DNA of 64,000 nt from Naegleria lovaniensis (taxonomy: Eukaryota; Heterolobosea; Eutetramitea; Acrasida; Naegleriidae). Where the stretch lies: assembly GCF_003324165.1 (NCBI RefSeq), contig NW_025407853.1, positions 186,001 through 250,000 of the forward strand, written 5' to 3'. The notes under the pieces were generated by a model. That model was not told the DNA's origin. It did not search any database and saw nothing but the letters and a program-made list of their open reading frames with translations. A program made the position numbers and the translations under genes. This document shows positions 54,008-64,000 of this stretch, in pieces; position 1 is the stretch's first letter; each line of letters begins with the position of its first letter.

Positions 54008-55159
54008 CTATACCTTTTCCGTTAAAAATCGTTTATATCGATCTTCCATAGACGCATTTCCAATCAAACCTCCAGAGTGAATATAAATCAAATGATCGTC
54101 AATTGAGATATTTGTAGCTTGGCTCTGTAATAACTTTTCGTACTGTTCTTGGAGTGCTAGAAAACCTTTGGCATCGTACAGATACTCAAATTGAATTCCA
54201 ATTTCATGTTTCAAATTTTGAATCATTGCATACATTTCCTTATACAGTTGCCCATATCTGAAGTATTTGGTGGTTTCCAATATTGTGGGGTGAATGGAGG
54301 AATCGAATGGCTCTAGTTCATAAAATTGTTGTCGTAAATACTGATCAGATCCAACACAATTGGTCGTGAACACTCGAAAATGATAATGATTGCAGGACTT
54401 GTTCAATTGGTTTAAAAATTTCGAGAGAAAGAGAGCTGATGTTCCAGTACCAGATGGAAGAAAAACATTAAATCTATAATGTTGTGAGCTGAATCGTTCT
54501 GACATATCTTCTTTCAACAATAATTCTTTTTGAATCATTTCATTCAATTCTAGCGCCATTTGAGAATAACCAATTTGCGCTTCGTACTGAGAAACTCCTT
54601 CTCTAATATACAAAATTCCATTCGTTTCATTAAAACTCTTTCGCTGCACAATGGTTCGAGAGAAAAATTCTTGTTTCAAATTCTCATACTCTTGTCGTTC
54701 CGTGAGAGGCACAAATTCCATCTGTAAGCCTTGTGATTTCAAATTCATGACCTGAAATAAATTTCCAAATTGAGAATTCGACTCGATATACTTTAAATCG
54801 CGTTCAATAAAATATTTAAATGAAATTCCTAATCGGAAACATAAATATGCAATGGAAAGCATGGCATTCGATTGAATGGATCCATACGAATGAATTTCTT
54901 TTAAATTTTGATAATTTTTAAAAACGTTTTCATATTTTAAACTTTCGGCCTGATTGTTATGATCGGAGAGTAAAAATTGCAGTTTTCTAAACTTGTTTCC
55001 ACTCATAAATGTATTCAAATCCTGTAATTGTATGTCTGATCCATGATGGTGATTCATTTGTACGTCATCTCTAAAGACATGAAATTTTAATTTCGAACTT
55101 TTGGATAAACATTTCGGCCATGGAAACGATTGGAGCTTTTTGAAAGGAGTTTGTTGCAT
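54008..55159 (-). CDS. ACC-deaminase/D-cysteine-desulfhydrase-like PLP enzyme
   Basis: 383 residues, ATG at 55159. Fold-type II PLP enzyme motifs are visible: GNKFRKLQFLL (the Lys is the expected Schiff-base residue, about residue 59), SYGSIQSNAM (substrate Ser/Asn loop), LPSGTGTSALFL (phosphate-binding loop) and HSGGLIG at the C-terminus. The closest functional classes are 1-aminocyclopropane-1-carboxylate deaminase and D-cysteine desulfhydrase; substrate cannot be chosen from sequence. The order and spacing of these motifs look complete. It is convergent with MTR4 (77 bp between stops). A bacterial relative is likely. Confidence 0.85.
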   Translation of the reverse strand: MQQTPFKKLQSFPWPKCLSKSSKLKFHVFRDDVQMNHHHGSDIQLQDLNTFMSGNKFRKLQFLLSDHNNQAESLKYENVFKNYQNLKEIHSYGSIQSNAMLSIAYLCFRLGISFKYFIERDLKYIESNSQFGNLFQVMNLKSQGLQMEFVPLTERQEYENLKQEFFSRTIVQRKSFNETNGILYIREGVSQYEAQIGYSQMALELNEMIQKELLLKEDMSERFSSQHYRFNVFLPSGTGTSALFLSKFLNQLNKSCNHYHFRVFTTNCVGSDQYLRQQFYELEPFDSSIHPTILETTKYFRYGQLYKEMYAMIQNLKHEIGIQFEYLYDAKGFLALQEQYEKLLQSQATNISIDDHLIYIHSGGLIGNASMEDRYKRFLTEKV

Positions 55160-55259
55160 TTTTTAATGAGACTTTGATAGACAACATAACCCCAAAGACA
55201 AAGCATTCTATATCCACCCTGATGGACACATTGACCAATGAATGATACACAAATTGAGA

Positions 55260-56496
55260 TCAAAACTTGACCATTTCCAACAAGTCATGATGCAATGAAA
55301 ATTGATCGTTCTCAATATAACTCTCCCATAAATCCAAGTGGTTTAAAATTGGAGAGAGGGCTACAATGCTATGAAAGAGTTGATGGCTGTGTGTGAAGTT
55401 TCATGAGAGTAGAACCAACTTGGTAAAAACAGTGTAAACAAACTTTTAGAACTTACCTTGCACCAACAATGTCAAATGTGTATGGAAAGAACTTTTCTGG
55501 GAATTTCAACACTCGAATAACCATTGCAAATGCCAACAAGGAGAAGGAACGTAAAATAATTTTTCGAAAGAGTAATTGATTAAAATTCAATAATTGCAAA
55601 ATCATTTGCATTGTATCATTGTTGATGGCTGTATCATTGGAAATGATGGAAATTTCATTTCCAAACAATGTATTCATGAGTAAGTCCAAAAACGATAATT
55701 TCCCTTCTAGTGCAGGTTGGAAAATATATTCAAATTGCAGAAAAAGTCTCACAAACATGCACACCAGTCCAAGTGTACTAAAAATTCCAAAATACAATGT
55801 TCTTCGATTTGACAATCTTCGTTTCACCATGTGTGGAATCCAAAACCATAAATAGAAATATCCAGCAAAACTAATCGAGGTCATTACAGTTGCCACTCGA
55901 TCAAAACCTTTCAACATGAAATATGCACACCAAATATTAGATCCAGAAAACATTGAAATGATACCTCTCAGATCACATATTAAACAAAAATGGTAAGCAC
56001 TTTCGCTGTTCATTCGAAATACATGATAAAAAGCACTCAAGTAATAAATCAATGCTGCACTTGTATAGTAAAATAGAGAAATAAAAATATCTGCTCTATC
56101 TTTTCCAAACTCATAAGCTTGCCAGGTACAATACACAATTAAATATGAGAAATAAAAAGCTGGAAGTAAATGTGTCCATATATTGAGCGTTTCATTGTGG
56201 AGTGTGAATATAGAATAGATACACTTTTTGATGGATTGAATTGGTAATTTCCGATAACCACTCACTAGATAGGGGTTATCTTGATACAGTAAATGATGAA
56301 GTTGGGTCTTGAATTGTTTTTCATGTTGATGTTTGCACGGTTGAATATTCTCCAAATACGGATACCAAGGCCATGCGTATGGGGAAGTATTTGAATCATG
56401 ACATGAACAATGCTTGTGTTTCGGATGATGATTGTGAGGAGAGGGGTGCAGAGCTATGTCTTGAAGTTGGCTCATTTTTTCTTTGTATTTGCGCAT
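55260..56496 (-). CDS. PAQR-family (adiponectin-receptor/HlyIII) seven-span membrane protein
   Basis: Two exons: 56496-55457 and 55386-55260, phase 2 join, 388 residues. Starting instead at the ATG at 56475, which follows an A-run, gives 381. The unspliced frame stops right after FPYTFDIVGAR, whereas the splice restores SHQLFHSIVALSPILNHLDLW, the conserved SHQxxH zinc motif of the family. Other motifs: NPYLVSGYR, FTLHNETLNIWTH, SAFYHVF (zinc His) and CDLRGI (Asp), followed by several hydrophobic spans. PAQR proteins have zinc-dependent ceramidase-like or receptor activity. The N-terminal ~75 residues are His/Pro/Lys-rich and possibly metal-binding. The subtype is not decidable. Confidence 0.88.
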
Positions 56497-56780
56497 TCAT
56501 TTCTTGAATTTGGATGTTGTTATGAAAGAGTGATATCAATAAGGATCCCATCCTTACTGTCAGAGTCACTTAGATAAAAGGGTGAAAAAAGTGTCCCCTG
56601 ACATGGCATTGTTGTCTTGGGTTTACAATAAATAAAAACGTAAGTCAGCAAATACATCACTTTCCTCAATATCACGTTACTTGGAAACAAATAGAGGCAT
56701 GTTAGAATAAAAGGTATTTTTGATAAATCAATGCAATCAATGATCGTCCAATTGTTGTACATGTGCCTTATTTCATCGCT

Positions 56781-59773
56781 TCACCACACAGTGATCTGAT
56801 CGAGAAAAAGCCAACTTGGTTTTCCACCTTGAGAATGATGCCATGATGGAGTGGTACCATGATTGTAGGCATAAACGATAACCTTAATGGAACGAATGTA
56901 GGAATTACCTCGTAAATGATTCATTCGTCGTTCGGAAATGATATTACTGAATTCAGAAAGACTCACATCCAATCGATAGGTATTTTCCTCATTGTACAAT
57001 GACGACATGACATTCTCATGAGAGAAATTTCCTCCAAACTGATCTCCTTGAATGATGCACAACCTGGGTTGTGGATCCCAACATGAAATCTCTCCAAGTA
57101 AATTCCATTCCTCAGTACAACATTCATTGTTCTCTGTTTGATAATAAAAACAAATCTTTTCAGGCATAAATATCCATGATCTTGGTTTGTGCAAGCATCC
57201 GACCGAAATACCTTTCAAAGAATCGAATTCTATACCATGTGGATCCTTCCATTGATTGCAAATGATTTCAACCATGCAAATTCCTTCAAAACCAATCCAA
57301 TGCTTGGAATCTAATAAAAAGGGATTTCCCTTCATTCCGTTCACAAGAGTTCTCAATCCAAGAATGCCTCCAGAATATCGTTGTTTGGAATTGTTAGTAT
57401 TGATACAATGTTGATACGAATTGTAATCTAATTTCGTTCCATTGTTTAACTCTAGAGTTGCTTTCACTTGACAAAATAAGGCACGATGAAAAACGACATG
57501 AAATTCCTGTTCCATTCCGTAAGTGAGAGAATTTCGAATCACTTTTGTACAAAGTTGCACTTCTCTTGGAGTGTGAGAAAACAATGTTGTTGGAGAGAGA
57601 TCTTCTTCAAATTTCACATATCCATTTGTGCATCCTGGAATGGAAAAGTAAATTTCTTGCTTTTCATCATTTTCATCCACTTTGGTAAGATGAATATTTC
57701 CATTCTTTTCATCCAACTCACATTCTAATGGATAACATTCCTTTCCAATGTTAAACTTGTTCAAAATGGTACAATAATGTTGTTGGCATCGATCTAAAAA
57801 TTCACAATAATACTCATGCATGGAATGAGTCATTTCATCTTTACCAAACCATAACGATTCACTCATGGCCAACAATCTTGGTAAGATCATTTGTTGAAGC
57901 TTTTCCTTAGTTTGCATTCTCTCTGTCCAACAATTACATTCACCTCCAAGAATGAGTTGTTGTTGTTGTTGCAAAGAAGTATTCTGATCTCCACACATTT
58001 TAAGAGGATCAAATAAAAGGACTTTCTTCAATGGAATTAGCTCAATGCCATAATCAAAATAACAGTGACTCGTGGGAGAGAGTATGGTGTGAATATTTTT
58101 GCGGATGGCTCTTTGTGCTCCTTCTGTGCCTCTCCAGGATTGAATCATGAGAGAGGACGAATTGTCTTTCATCATGACCGTGGCCTTGTTGGTTGAGTCC
58201 ATAATCACTTCATCCCAACCAGTCATACATTTACCTTTGGATTTTAAGAATGTGAAAATTCTATCAATGAAATAAGAGTATAATTGTTTGGTGGTCATTT
58301 CAGGCAAATCAAGTTGGTGACTCTGTTTTTCTTCTTCTTGATTGTTTCTATTGCATAATAATTCTTTGCATTTGGAACAGCGCGTCCAAGTAGAGGATAA
58401 TGGTACTTCATCTCCTCCAATGTGAATAATTGGGGAATGAGAAAATAATTGCATCACCTCTTCGAGAACTGTTTCCAGAAATTTGAAAGTATTTTCGTTT
58501 CCAGCACAATAAACGTCACCAAATATTCCCCATTCATTTGGTGGTGTCATGTCCGTGAGAGTATTTTTATCAGCAACTTGACATGCCAATTCTGGATATG
58601 AAATGACAGCAGCAGAGGAGTGTCCAGGTAACTCAATTTCTGGAACTATTAGAATTCCTTTCAAATGGCAATAATCAACAATTTTTAAAATGTCACTCTT
58701 GCTATAAAATCCACCATAGAATTGATCATCATTTCCTACTTGTTGTTCATCTAACCTGTATTTTCTCCAGGCTCCAATTTCGGTGAGTTTGGGAAATGCT
58801 GAAATTTCAATTCTCCAAGCTTGATCTTCTGTTAAATGCCAATGAAAAACATTAAATTTGTAAATGTATAAAATGTCAATCAAGTCTTGAATTGTTTCAA
58901 TAGAAAAGAAGTGTCTTTGTTGCAATTCCCAATGAGTATCACGAATGATAAACAGTAAAAAATTAATTTTTTAAATAATAATCATTAGTTTGGAGTAAAT
59001 AGAAAATTTTTTAACATGATACCAACTCTCCCTGTTTCTTACCTGCAACAATCCAGCATAAAACCACGCCATGGAAGCGTTGGTGTATCATGATCAATTT
59101 TAGTGGCCTCTCGATCTAATTGAATGCACTGTATCAAGGAAGCCATGGCAAAATGTAAACCACTCAAACTCTCTCGAAAATGTGTAATGAGAATGTAATG
59201 TATATGGTCCACATTCTTTTTCAGCCAATCATCCATTGATTCGTGCTCTCCATGGATGGTATTAAATGATATCATGACAGAATGATGTGATGAATCATGA
59301 TTGGTTTTTTCATGATGCAACGAATAAGATTGAAGTAACTTTTCAATAAATTGAGCTCGTTGGTGAAGAATTATGTTATTTTCTAAATGTTGAAAAGTAT
59401 AGCCATTCACACGGATTGTCATTTCTAAAATTAATTCATGATCTTGGTAATTTTGATTTGACTCATGATTTGATTTCCATTGAATTTCAATTTCGTTAAG
59501 AGTCTCTTCACGTGAGGAATTTGAAATATGTAAATCCAAATAACGGAATAAATTAAATTTCACACAATTCAATATTTTTTCACTCAAGTTTGATGAAATG
59601 AAGTCCGATGATGATGGTTGGGAGAGATTGCAAGAGAGCACTAAATGATGTTTTGATTTGAATAAATGAGCCTGTAATTCAATAATGGTGTTCGAGGGTG
59701 ACAAGAATTCACAAAATGAAGTCAAGTGTGAGGAAGGGTTGGGAATGAGTGGAGTTGCTGAAAGAGTATACAT
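56781..59773 (-). CDS. GH20 beta-N-acetylhexosaminidase
   Basis: Two exons (59773-59043 and 58914-56781, minus strand) join in phase to 954 residues, restoring PWRGFMLDCCRHFFSIETIQDL. The start follows an A-run of nine bases. The N-terminal ~235 residues include the GH20b-type alpha/beta domain. The catalytic TIM barrel starts at about residue 235 with FNVFHWHLTEDQAWRIEI and the Asp-Glu catalytic pair lies in IIHIGGDEVPLS (about residues 412-413). Other signatures: VPEIELPGHSSAA and the WTE of NCWTERMQ. The ~350-residue C-terminus is extra and beta-rich. Substrate-assisted removal of terminal GlcNAc/GalNAc is expected. No signal peptide is visible although the enzymes are usually lysosomal or secreted. 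Family certain. Confidence 0.92.
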
Positions 59774-59921
59774 TTTTTTTTGGGATTGTCCCAACGTGTT
59801 CGTTGAAGAGCAGATGCTTCTCGGCAAATGTGGATCATCGTCGCTACCATTATACGATATCTTCTTGACGCAGGATGTGAACACCACAGCTCATGCGCAG
59901 AGCGCAAAAAGTTTGCTGTAA

Positions 59922-60011
59922 GGAACCATAGCTCAGCGGTTAGAGCATTGGATTGCAATGAGGTTTGCAGCAGCCATCCGGTGGTCGCGTGTTCGATTCA
60001 CGCTGGTTCCT
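59922..60011 (+). tRNA. tRNA-Cys (GCA) with a 17-nt intron
   Basis: Acceptor stem GGAACCA pairs with TGGTTCC (7 of 7). D-stem GCTC/GAGC has loop AGCGGTTA, T-stem GCGTG/CACGC has loop TTCGATT, and the variable loop is 5 nt. The anticodon stem TTGGA/TCCGG contains two T-G pairs. The anticodon is GCA at 59955-59957. The intron spans 59959-59975, one base 3' of the anticodon, the standard position for eukaryotic nuclear tRNA introns. The discriminator base is T, the universal identity base for tRNA-Cys. A T-run follows at 60014-60019 as a Pol III terminator. An alternative shifted fold with TGC (Ala) needs a missing base 26 and a 4-nt variable loop and is less good. Confidence 0.9.
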
Positions 60012-60842
60012 AATTTTTTGTTTCCGACTCTCGTTTTTGTGTCCAGAGTGCTTTAACTTTTATGGTTTGTTGTTGCTTGCATGATCTTGCAACGTCGAAT
60101 GCATGTCATTCACTCAGGAAGTTCAGGTCGAGCAAACATTGGAAGCGTTTTCTTTGTAAAAAAAAATCAGCTCTGACAAATGCTTCTGAACAAAACCTAA
60201 GCGAAAATCTTTGACGTGGTTTCCTTGAGACCGTGCCACAAGTGCAATGTACTTGACTTGGAATTGTATATCCATAATTCGGCAAAGTGTAAAACCTTGA
60301 ATCCTTCGATCAAATGCACTTGTTTTTCATGCGGAACAACATACTTTGCATGTCCTTTTTGCACCGTTTGCTTCTCCGACTCTCATGCATCCAATTTTGT
60401 AAAACACATGAAAAGATGTTCAAACAAAGATGAAGCTCAGAATCCTGTATTCAAATGTTGTTCAGAACAAACGACAGAGTTTAATCATTATTATTCTCAT
60501 ATCATCAAAAATCATTGTGGTCATTTGCTGTCGTTTTTTAAAAAGCGCAAACCTGTAATTGACAAGGAAAAAAACAATAAGAAAAAGACCGGACACGATG
60601 TTATAGAGGAAGGCTGTGATATTGATGGATAACTTAGAAGCTCTTACTGCTGACGTGCAGGACTCAAATACTGAAATCAACATTTAAAGATCTTCCTGAG
60701 TTGATGAAATCATTTGTGAACTATGATGCCTTGAAATTTGAGAGGCATTTGTGTTTTTGCTATCGTCATGTTGGCCACTACGTGTCACTCTTAATTTTGT
60801 ACTTTCTCGAGTTGTTTTCAAAAAAAAAATTCATCAATAACG
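60012..60842. other. Spacer with an uncertain zinc-finger-like frame
   Basis: 831 bp between tRNA-Cys and AP4S1. Most of it is AT-rich spacer with A-runs (60157-60168, 60821-60830). It contains one unresolved frame, described separately, and no other supported feature. Confidence 0.35.
60201..60632 (+). pseudogene. Possible zinc-finger gene fragment without a start codon
   Basis: The frame is open from 60201 to the stop at 60632 but has no ATG until FVKHMKRC, halfway along. The protein is rich in Cys and His with a C2H2-like order (PCHKCNV, CTCFSCGTTYFACPFCTVCF, HMKRC, CCSEQTTEFNHYYSHIIKNH) and ends in a Lys-rich tail. This looks like a real zinc-binding module rather than chance. It may be a fragment, a decayed gene, or the last exon of a gene whose 5' exon I could not find. 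I recognise no family. Unsure. Confidence 0.35.
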
Positions 60843-61621
60843 ATGGCTATCGAATTTGTTCTTCTCGTAAACAAGCAAGGACAAACAAGGCTTGCTCAAT
60901 ATACCAAATTCAAAACCATCAATGAGAGAACAGCATTAGAAGGAGAAATTGTGAGAAAATGTCTGAGTAGGAATGAAGATCAAGTATGTATGGATAATAT
61001 TAATCTAATTGGCAACAATATATACTATACACATGATTATGATCTCGGAATTATTGATTTTTTGTATTTTCATCAATACCGTTCAATAATTTGTTGGACT
61101 ATCATAATTCTGAACACATGACTATATTTGAACGGTTGTAATAGTGCTCGTTTATTGAACATATGGGATACAAACTAATTTATCGAAGATATGCATCTCT
61201 ATTCTTTATTGTCGGAGTGGATAGTCATGAGAATGAGCTAGCTATTTTGGAATTTATTCATTGCCTAGTAGAGACTTTTGATAAATATTTTGAAAATGTG
61301 GTATGTTTGGATGTTATTATTGTGTGTTGGAATTTATCAACACAATGATCAATTTGCATGATTCATTCAATAATTATTGTTGTCGGTTATTCCTACGAAA
61401 ATTCATTTCGGAACTGTGGTGAACTGGTTGGAAATATTGTGTATCATGTTATTAATCTACTCAAACAAATTTCTCAATAGTGTGAATTGGACGTCATGTT
61501 TAACTTGGAAAAGGCACACTTCATTGTTGAAGAAATGGTTGCCAATGGTTGCATTGTAGAAACCAATAGAACAAACATTTTAGAAACTGTACAAATGATG
61601 GACAAACACACCCAACAATAA
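60843..61621 (+). CDS. AP4S1: AP-4 complex sigma subunit
   Basis: Three exons (60843-60983, 61145-61300 and 61481-61621), all phase 0, give 145 residues; human AP4S1 has 144. Features pointing to AP-4 rather than AP-1/2/3: [12 protein letters not shown] at the N-terminus, [14 protein letters not shown] across the first splice, [18 protein letters not shown] and the C-terminal [20 protein letters not shown]. The sigma fold is a small longin-like alpha/beta domain. AP-4 is a non-clathrin adaptor at the trans-Golgi network that sorts transmembrane cargo. Splice sites are canonical with introns of 161 and 180 nt. Identity very likely. Confidence 0.94.
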
Positions 61622-61788
61622 GAACCATGTACAATAAAACAATTCAAGACTTGATATCTGAAATAAGCAATTGGATGACCATTGAGTTCTTGCTGTCGTG
61701 TCCCATTGCTGCTCGAGAAACCAGTCATGCTTTTTGAATTAGAACAACGACGCAACATCATTTCAAAATCTATTTAAAAAATCTTCCC

Positions 61789-64000
61789 ATGTCATCGTCC
61801 ACCAACAATCCGGCCAACAGTGCTGGGAACCGACCCAGACAACAACCACCATCTCAAGCCAGTAACCATCCCGTACAAAATTCTACTACTGCCATGAAAC
61901 GATCCAATACAACAACGAATGCATCTTTGGCACAACCATCAAGCACACCGTCTTCTTCATCATCGGGAAGTAGCACCGGAAGTAAATTTTCATCAGGCTT
62001 GAATAGTGCTTGGAATATGGTCAAGAAGGGAATTGAAGGATCATCAAGCTCCAACACGAGTACTTCCTCATCATCATCATCAAATAATCAACACACTTCC
62101 TCTGCTGCCTCTTCCGGAGTCACAATATCGGTCGAGGAATTTCAAGTATTAAATCAACAAATTCTGGAGTTGAAAAAAGCTAAATACGAACAAATGCAGC
62201 AAATTAAATCATTTGAAAAACAAATTGCAAACGGAAATGAAATGATGAAATTACAAAACGAACAAATGGAAGCATTAAAATTAAATTTAAAGAATATTTA
62301 TTTGGAAAAGGAGCAATTGGAGAAGGAAAAGGTTGAGTTAACGAATCAACTCAAAGATGCACTGAAAACCAATCAAGAAAAGACAGATGAAGTGGAGAGG
62401 CTAAAAAATCAAATTGAGCTTCAACAACAAACTATTCAAACGTTGACTATAAGTCACGATCTCATTGTATCCAATGCTAAAACTGAAGCAAGCTTGTCTT
62501 CATCGGAAAAACAAAATGCGGAGCCCAACAATGACAATATGGTCACAACTGGTTCATCCAGTGAAGAAACAACCACTACTGTTGTAGATCAAGTTCCTCC
62601 CACAGACAATGTCCAAGAAGTGGGAATGGCTGACCAAGAACCAAAAAATCAAGCTTCCAATGAAGATGGAGCAGTATCAACAATAGCAGACTCATCATCC
62701 ACTCAACATGCAGATTTAATCTCCAAAGACAAGAGAATAACAGAGTTGGAAAATCTCAACCAACAATTGAATGTACAGGTGTCACAACAATCACACAAAA
62801 TTCAACAATTACAACTAGTTCAACAACAATTTTTACAACAAACGCAACAACTCCAACTTCAAATTCAGAACCATACATTGACCATTCAACAACATAACCA
62901 AAAGGTTCAAGAACATGAGAATCTTTGGAAAGAGGAGAAAAACATCACGACCCAATTAACAAAAGAGCTTTCAGACACCAAGGAACATCTTCGAACGACT
63001 ACAGATGAACTTCTTCAAGCTCGCTATAATTTACAGGCCCAAGCAACACAAATTGTACAACATGAAGAAAAAACCAAACAACTAGAAAAAGAGAAGAGTA
63101 TTTTACAAACCCAACTTGAAGAGTGTAAAATAGAGTTGGATAGTTTCAAGATTGATCTCACCACTGAACGGAACGATCATCAAAAACAGATTGAACAATT
63201 CAAAATTGAAAATAATATTTACAAGCACCAACTAGAGCAATCTAGGAGCGAGTTTAAACATATTACCACTGAGATGGAACAAGTTCAAGCTCAATCACAA
63301 GGATGGAAAGAAAAATTTACCAAAAAACAAGCATTGGTTATTGATTTGCAAATGAAAATCCAAGAAAAGAAGGAACAAACTGAACAAATGATGGCTCAAT
63401 TTGAAAAGGTAGAATCACAATACAAGGAAAAAATAGCGAATTTAGATACACAACTCTTTCAATCGAACCAAACAAAAGAACATCTCAAAAAAGAATGTCT
63501 CGAACTTCAACGAAGAATCAAGCACGATTATGAACCATATCATGAGAAGGGTAAAATGTATGATGAGACGAAAAAACAATTAGATCAACTTAAAAATGAT
63601 TATTTGGAATTGGAGAGAAAATACGACACGATCAAGACAAAGAATATTGATTTGAATGTTAAAAATAATTCTCTTGAGGAGCAAATTGCAAAGCATTTAG
63701 AATATATTTCGAATTTAGAACAACGAAGTAAGGACCAACATCAAGAAATCAAAACTCTCACCAAACGCAACGACAAGCTCCATCACAGTTTTGAACAGTT
63801 GGATCGAAAATTTATTTCATTCTTTGTCAATGACATTTTCAATAATCTTTACACGACTGATTTCAAGTCAAGATATGAAGCTGCATGTGAAACACTCTCC
63901 CAACTTGTACACCTTCAAGACGAACATGAAACTTTGAAACAAAAATATCAAGACGAGAAACTTGAACTCCAACTTCAACTCAAAAAATTGAAAAATCTCA
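61789..64000 (+). CDS. Golgin-like long coiled-coil protein, 3' end beyond the window
   Basis: Open from the ATG at 61789 through the last base of the window with no stop (737 complete codons), so the gene is cut by the window edge. The first ~110 residues are Ser/Asn/Pro/Thr-rich and include SSGLNSAWNMVKKGIEG, an amphipathic Ser-rich helix of the kind that binds curved membranes. From ~120 on there is an almost continuous coiled coil rich in Gln, Glu, Lys and Leu (for example QQIKSFEKQIANGNEMMKLQ), broken by a Ser/Thr/Glu linker at ~240-310. This looks like a golgin or vesicle tether, but diagnostic C-terminal domains (GRIP, GRAB) are outside the window. Other long coiled-coil proteins cannot be excluded. 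Confidence 0.75.
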   Translation, partial: MSSSTNNPANSAGNRPRQQPPSQASNHPVQNSTTAMKRSNTTTNASLAQPSSTPSSSSSGSSTGSKFSSGLNSAWNMVKKGIEGSSSSNTSTSSSSSSNNQHTSSAASSGVTISVEEFQVLNQQILELKKAKYEQMQQIKSFEKQIANGNEMMKLQNEQMEALKLNLKNIYLEKEQLEKEKVELTNQLKDALKTNQEKTDEVERLKNQIELQQQTIQTLTISHDLIVSNAKTEASLSSSEKQNAEPNNDNMVTTGSSSEETTTTVVDQVPPTDNVQEVGMADQEPKNQASNEDGAVSTIADSSSTQHADLISKDKRITELENLNQQLNVQVSQQSHKIQQLQLVQQQFLQQTQQLQLQIQNHTLTIQQHNQKVQEHENLWKEEKNITTQLTKELSDTKEHLRTTTDELLQARYNLQAQATQIVQHEEKTKQLEKEKSILQTQLEECKIELDSFKIDLTTERNDHQKQIEQFKIENNIYKHQLEQSRSEFKHITTEMEQVQAQSQGWKEKFTKKQALVIDLQMKIQEKKEQTEQMMAQFEKVESQYKEKIANLDTQLFQSNQTKEHLKKECLELQRRIKHDYEPYHEKGKMYDETKKQLDQLKNDYLELERKYDTIKTKNIDLNVKNNSLEEQIAKHLEYISNLEQRSKDQHQEIKTLTKRNDKLHHSFEQLDRKFISFFVNDIFNNLYTTDFKSRYEAACETLSQLVHLQDEHETLKQKYQDEKLELQLQLKKLKNL

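Noticed and set aside
59953-59981. Alternative reading of the tRNA as Ala (TGC)
   Set aside because: It requires loss of base 26 and a four-base variable loop, and U73 fits tRNA-Cys.

Overview
The window looks like nuclear DNA of a heterolobosean amoeboflagellate, most probably a Naegleria species; I cannot name the species. The grounds are an AT-rich, densely packed genome, runs of A just before most start codons, short spliceosomal introns with GTAAGT/GTATGT-like donors, Ser/Asn/Gln-rich low-complexity stretches, and a mixture of ordinary eukaryotic genes (NOP58, DRG1, MTR4, WDR61, XPG, AP-4 sigma, CFAP20) with a 27-residue-unit leucine-rich-repeat gene. No bacterial operon, virus-derived element or CRISPR array was seen.

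Layout. 1-12.4 kb: TPR protein, a small unknown protein, a Thg1-family enzyme, a thiolase of the trifunctional-beta type with a PTS2-like N-terminus, a membrane-anchored cyclophilin, a large calpain-like protease, a type II membrane protein and a small coiled-coil protein. 12.6-25.5 kb: XPG/Rad2 nuclease, membrane alpha/beta hydrolase, a WD40-HECT ubiquitin ligase, then two SAM-domain genes converging tail to tail (RGS-SAM and SAM plus a possible papain-like fold). 25.8-36.6 kb: WDR61/SKI8, a PX protein, Hsp33, NOP58, DRG1 and a multi-pass membrane protein with a degenerate purple-acid-phosphatase domain. 36.7-46 kb: an unrecognised 1474-residue protein spread over eight exons, a small unknown protein, and a PH plus armadillo-like protein. 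46-64 kb: F-box/LRR gene, a spliced UQCC5/SMIM4-like mitochondrial microprotein, CFAP20, DUF1697, MTR4, a D-cysteine desulfhydrase/ACC-deaminase-like enzyme, a PAQR receptor, a GH20 hexosaminidase, an intron-containing tRNA-Cys, AP-4 sigma, and the start of a golgin-like coiled-coil protein that runs off the end.

The neighbours are not organised by pathway. Several products belong to shared cell systems: RNA processing and decay (WDR61, MTR4, NOP58, Thg1-like), translation and quality control (DRG1, Hsp33), membrane traffic (AP-4 sigma, PX, golgin-like) and organelle energy metabolism (thiolase, UQCC5-like). Many genes are spliced. I rebuilt exon joins by hand from GT/AG sites, reading phase and family similarity, and give the exon coordinates in each entry. 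Two genes (calpain-like and the 11.9 kb gene) need either an unusually short intron of 26-32 nt or a single missing base to stay in frame.
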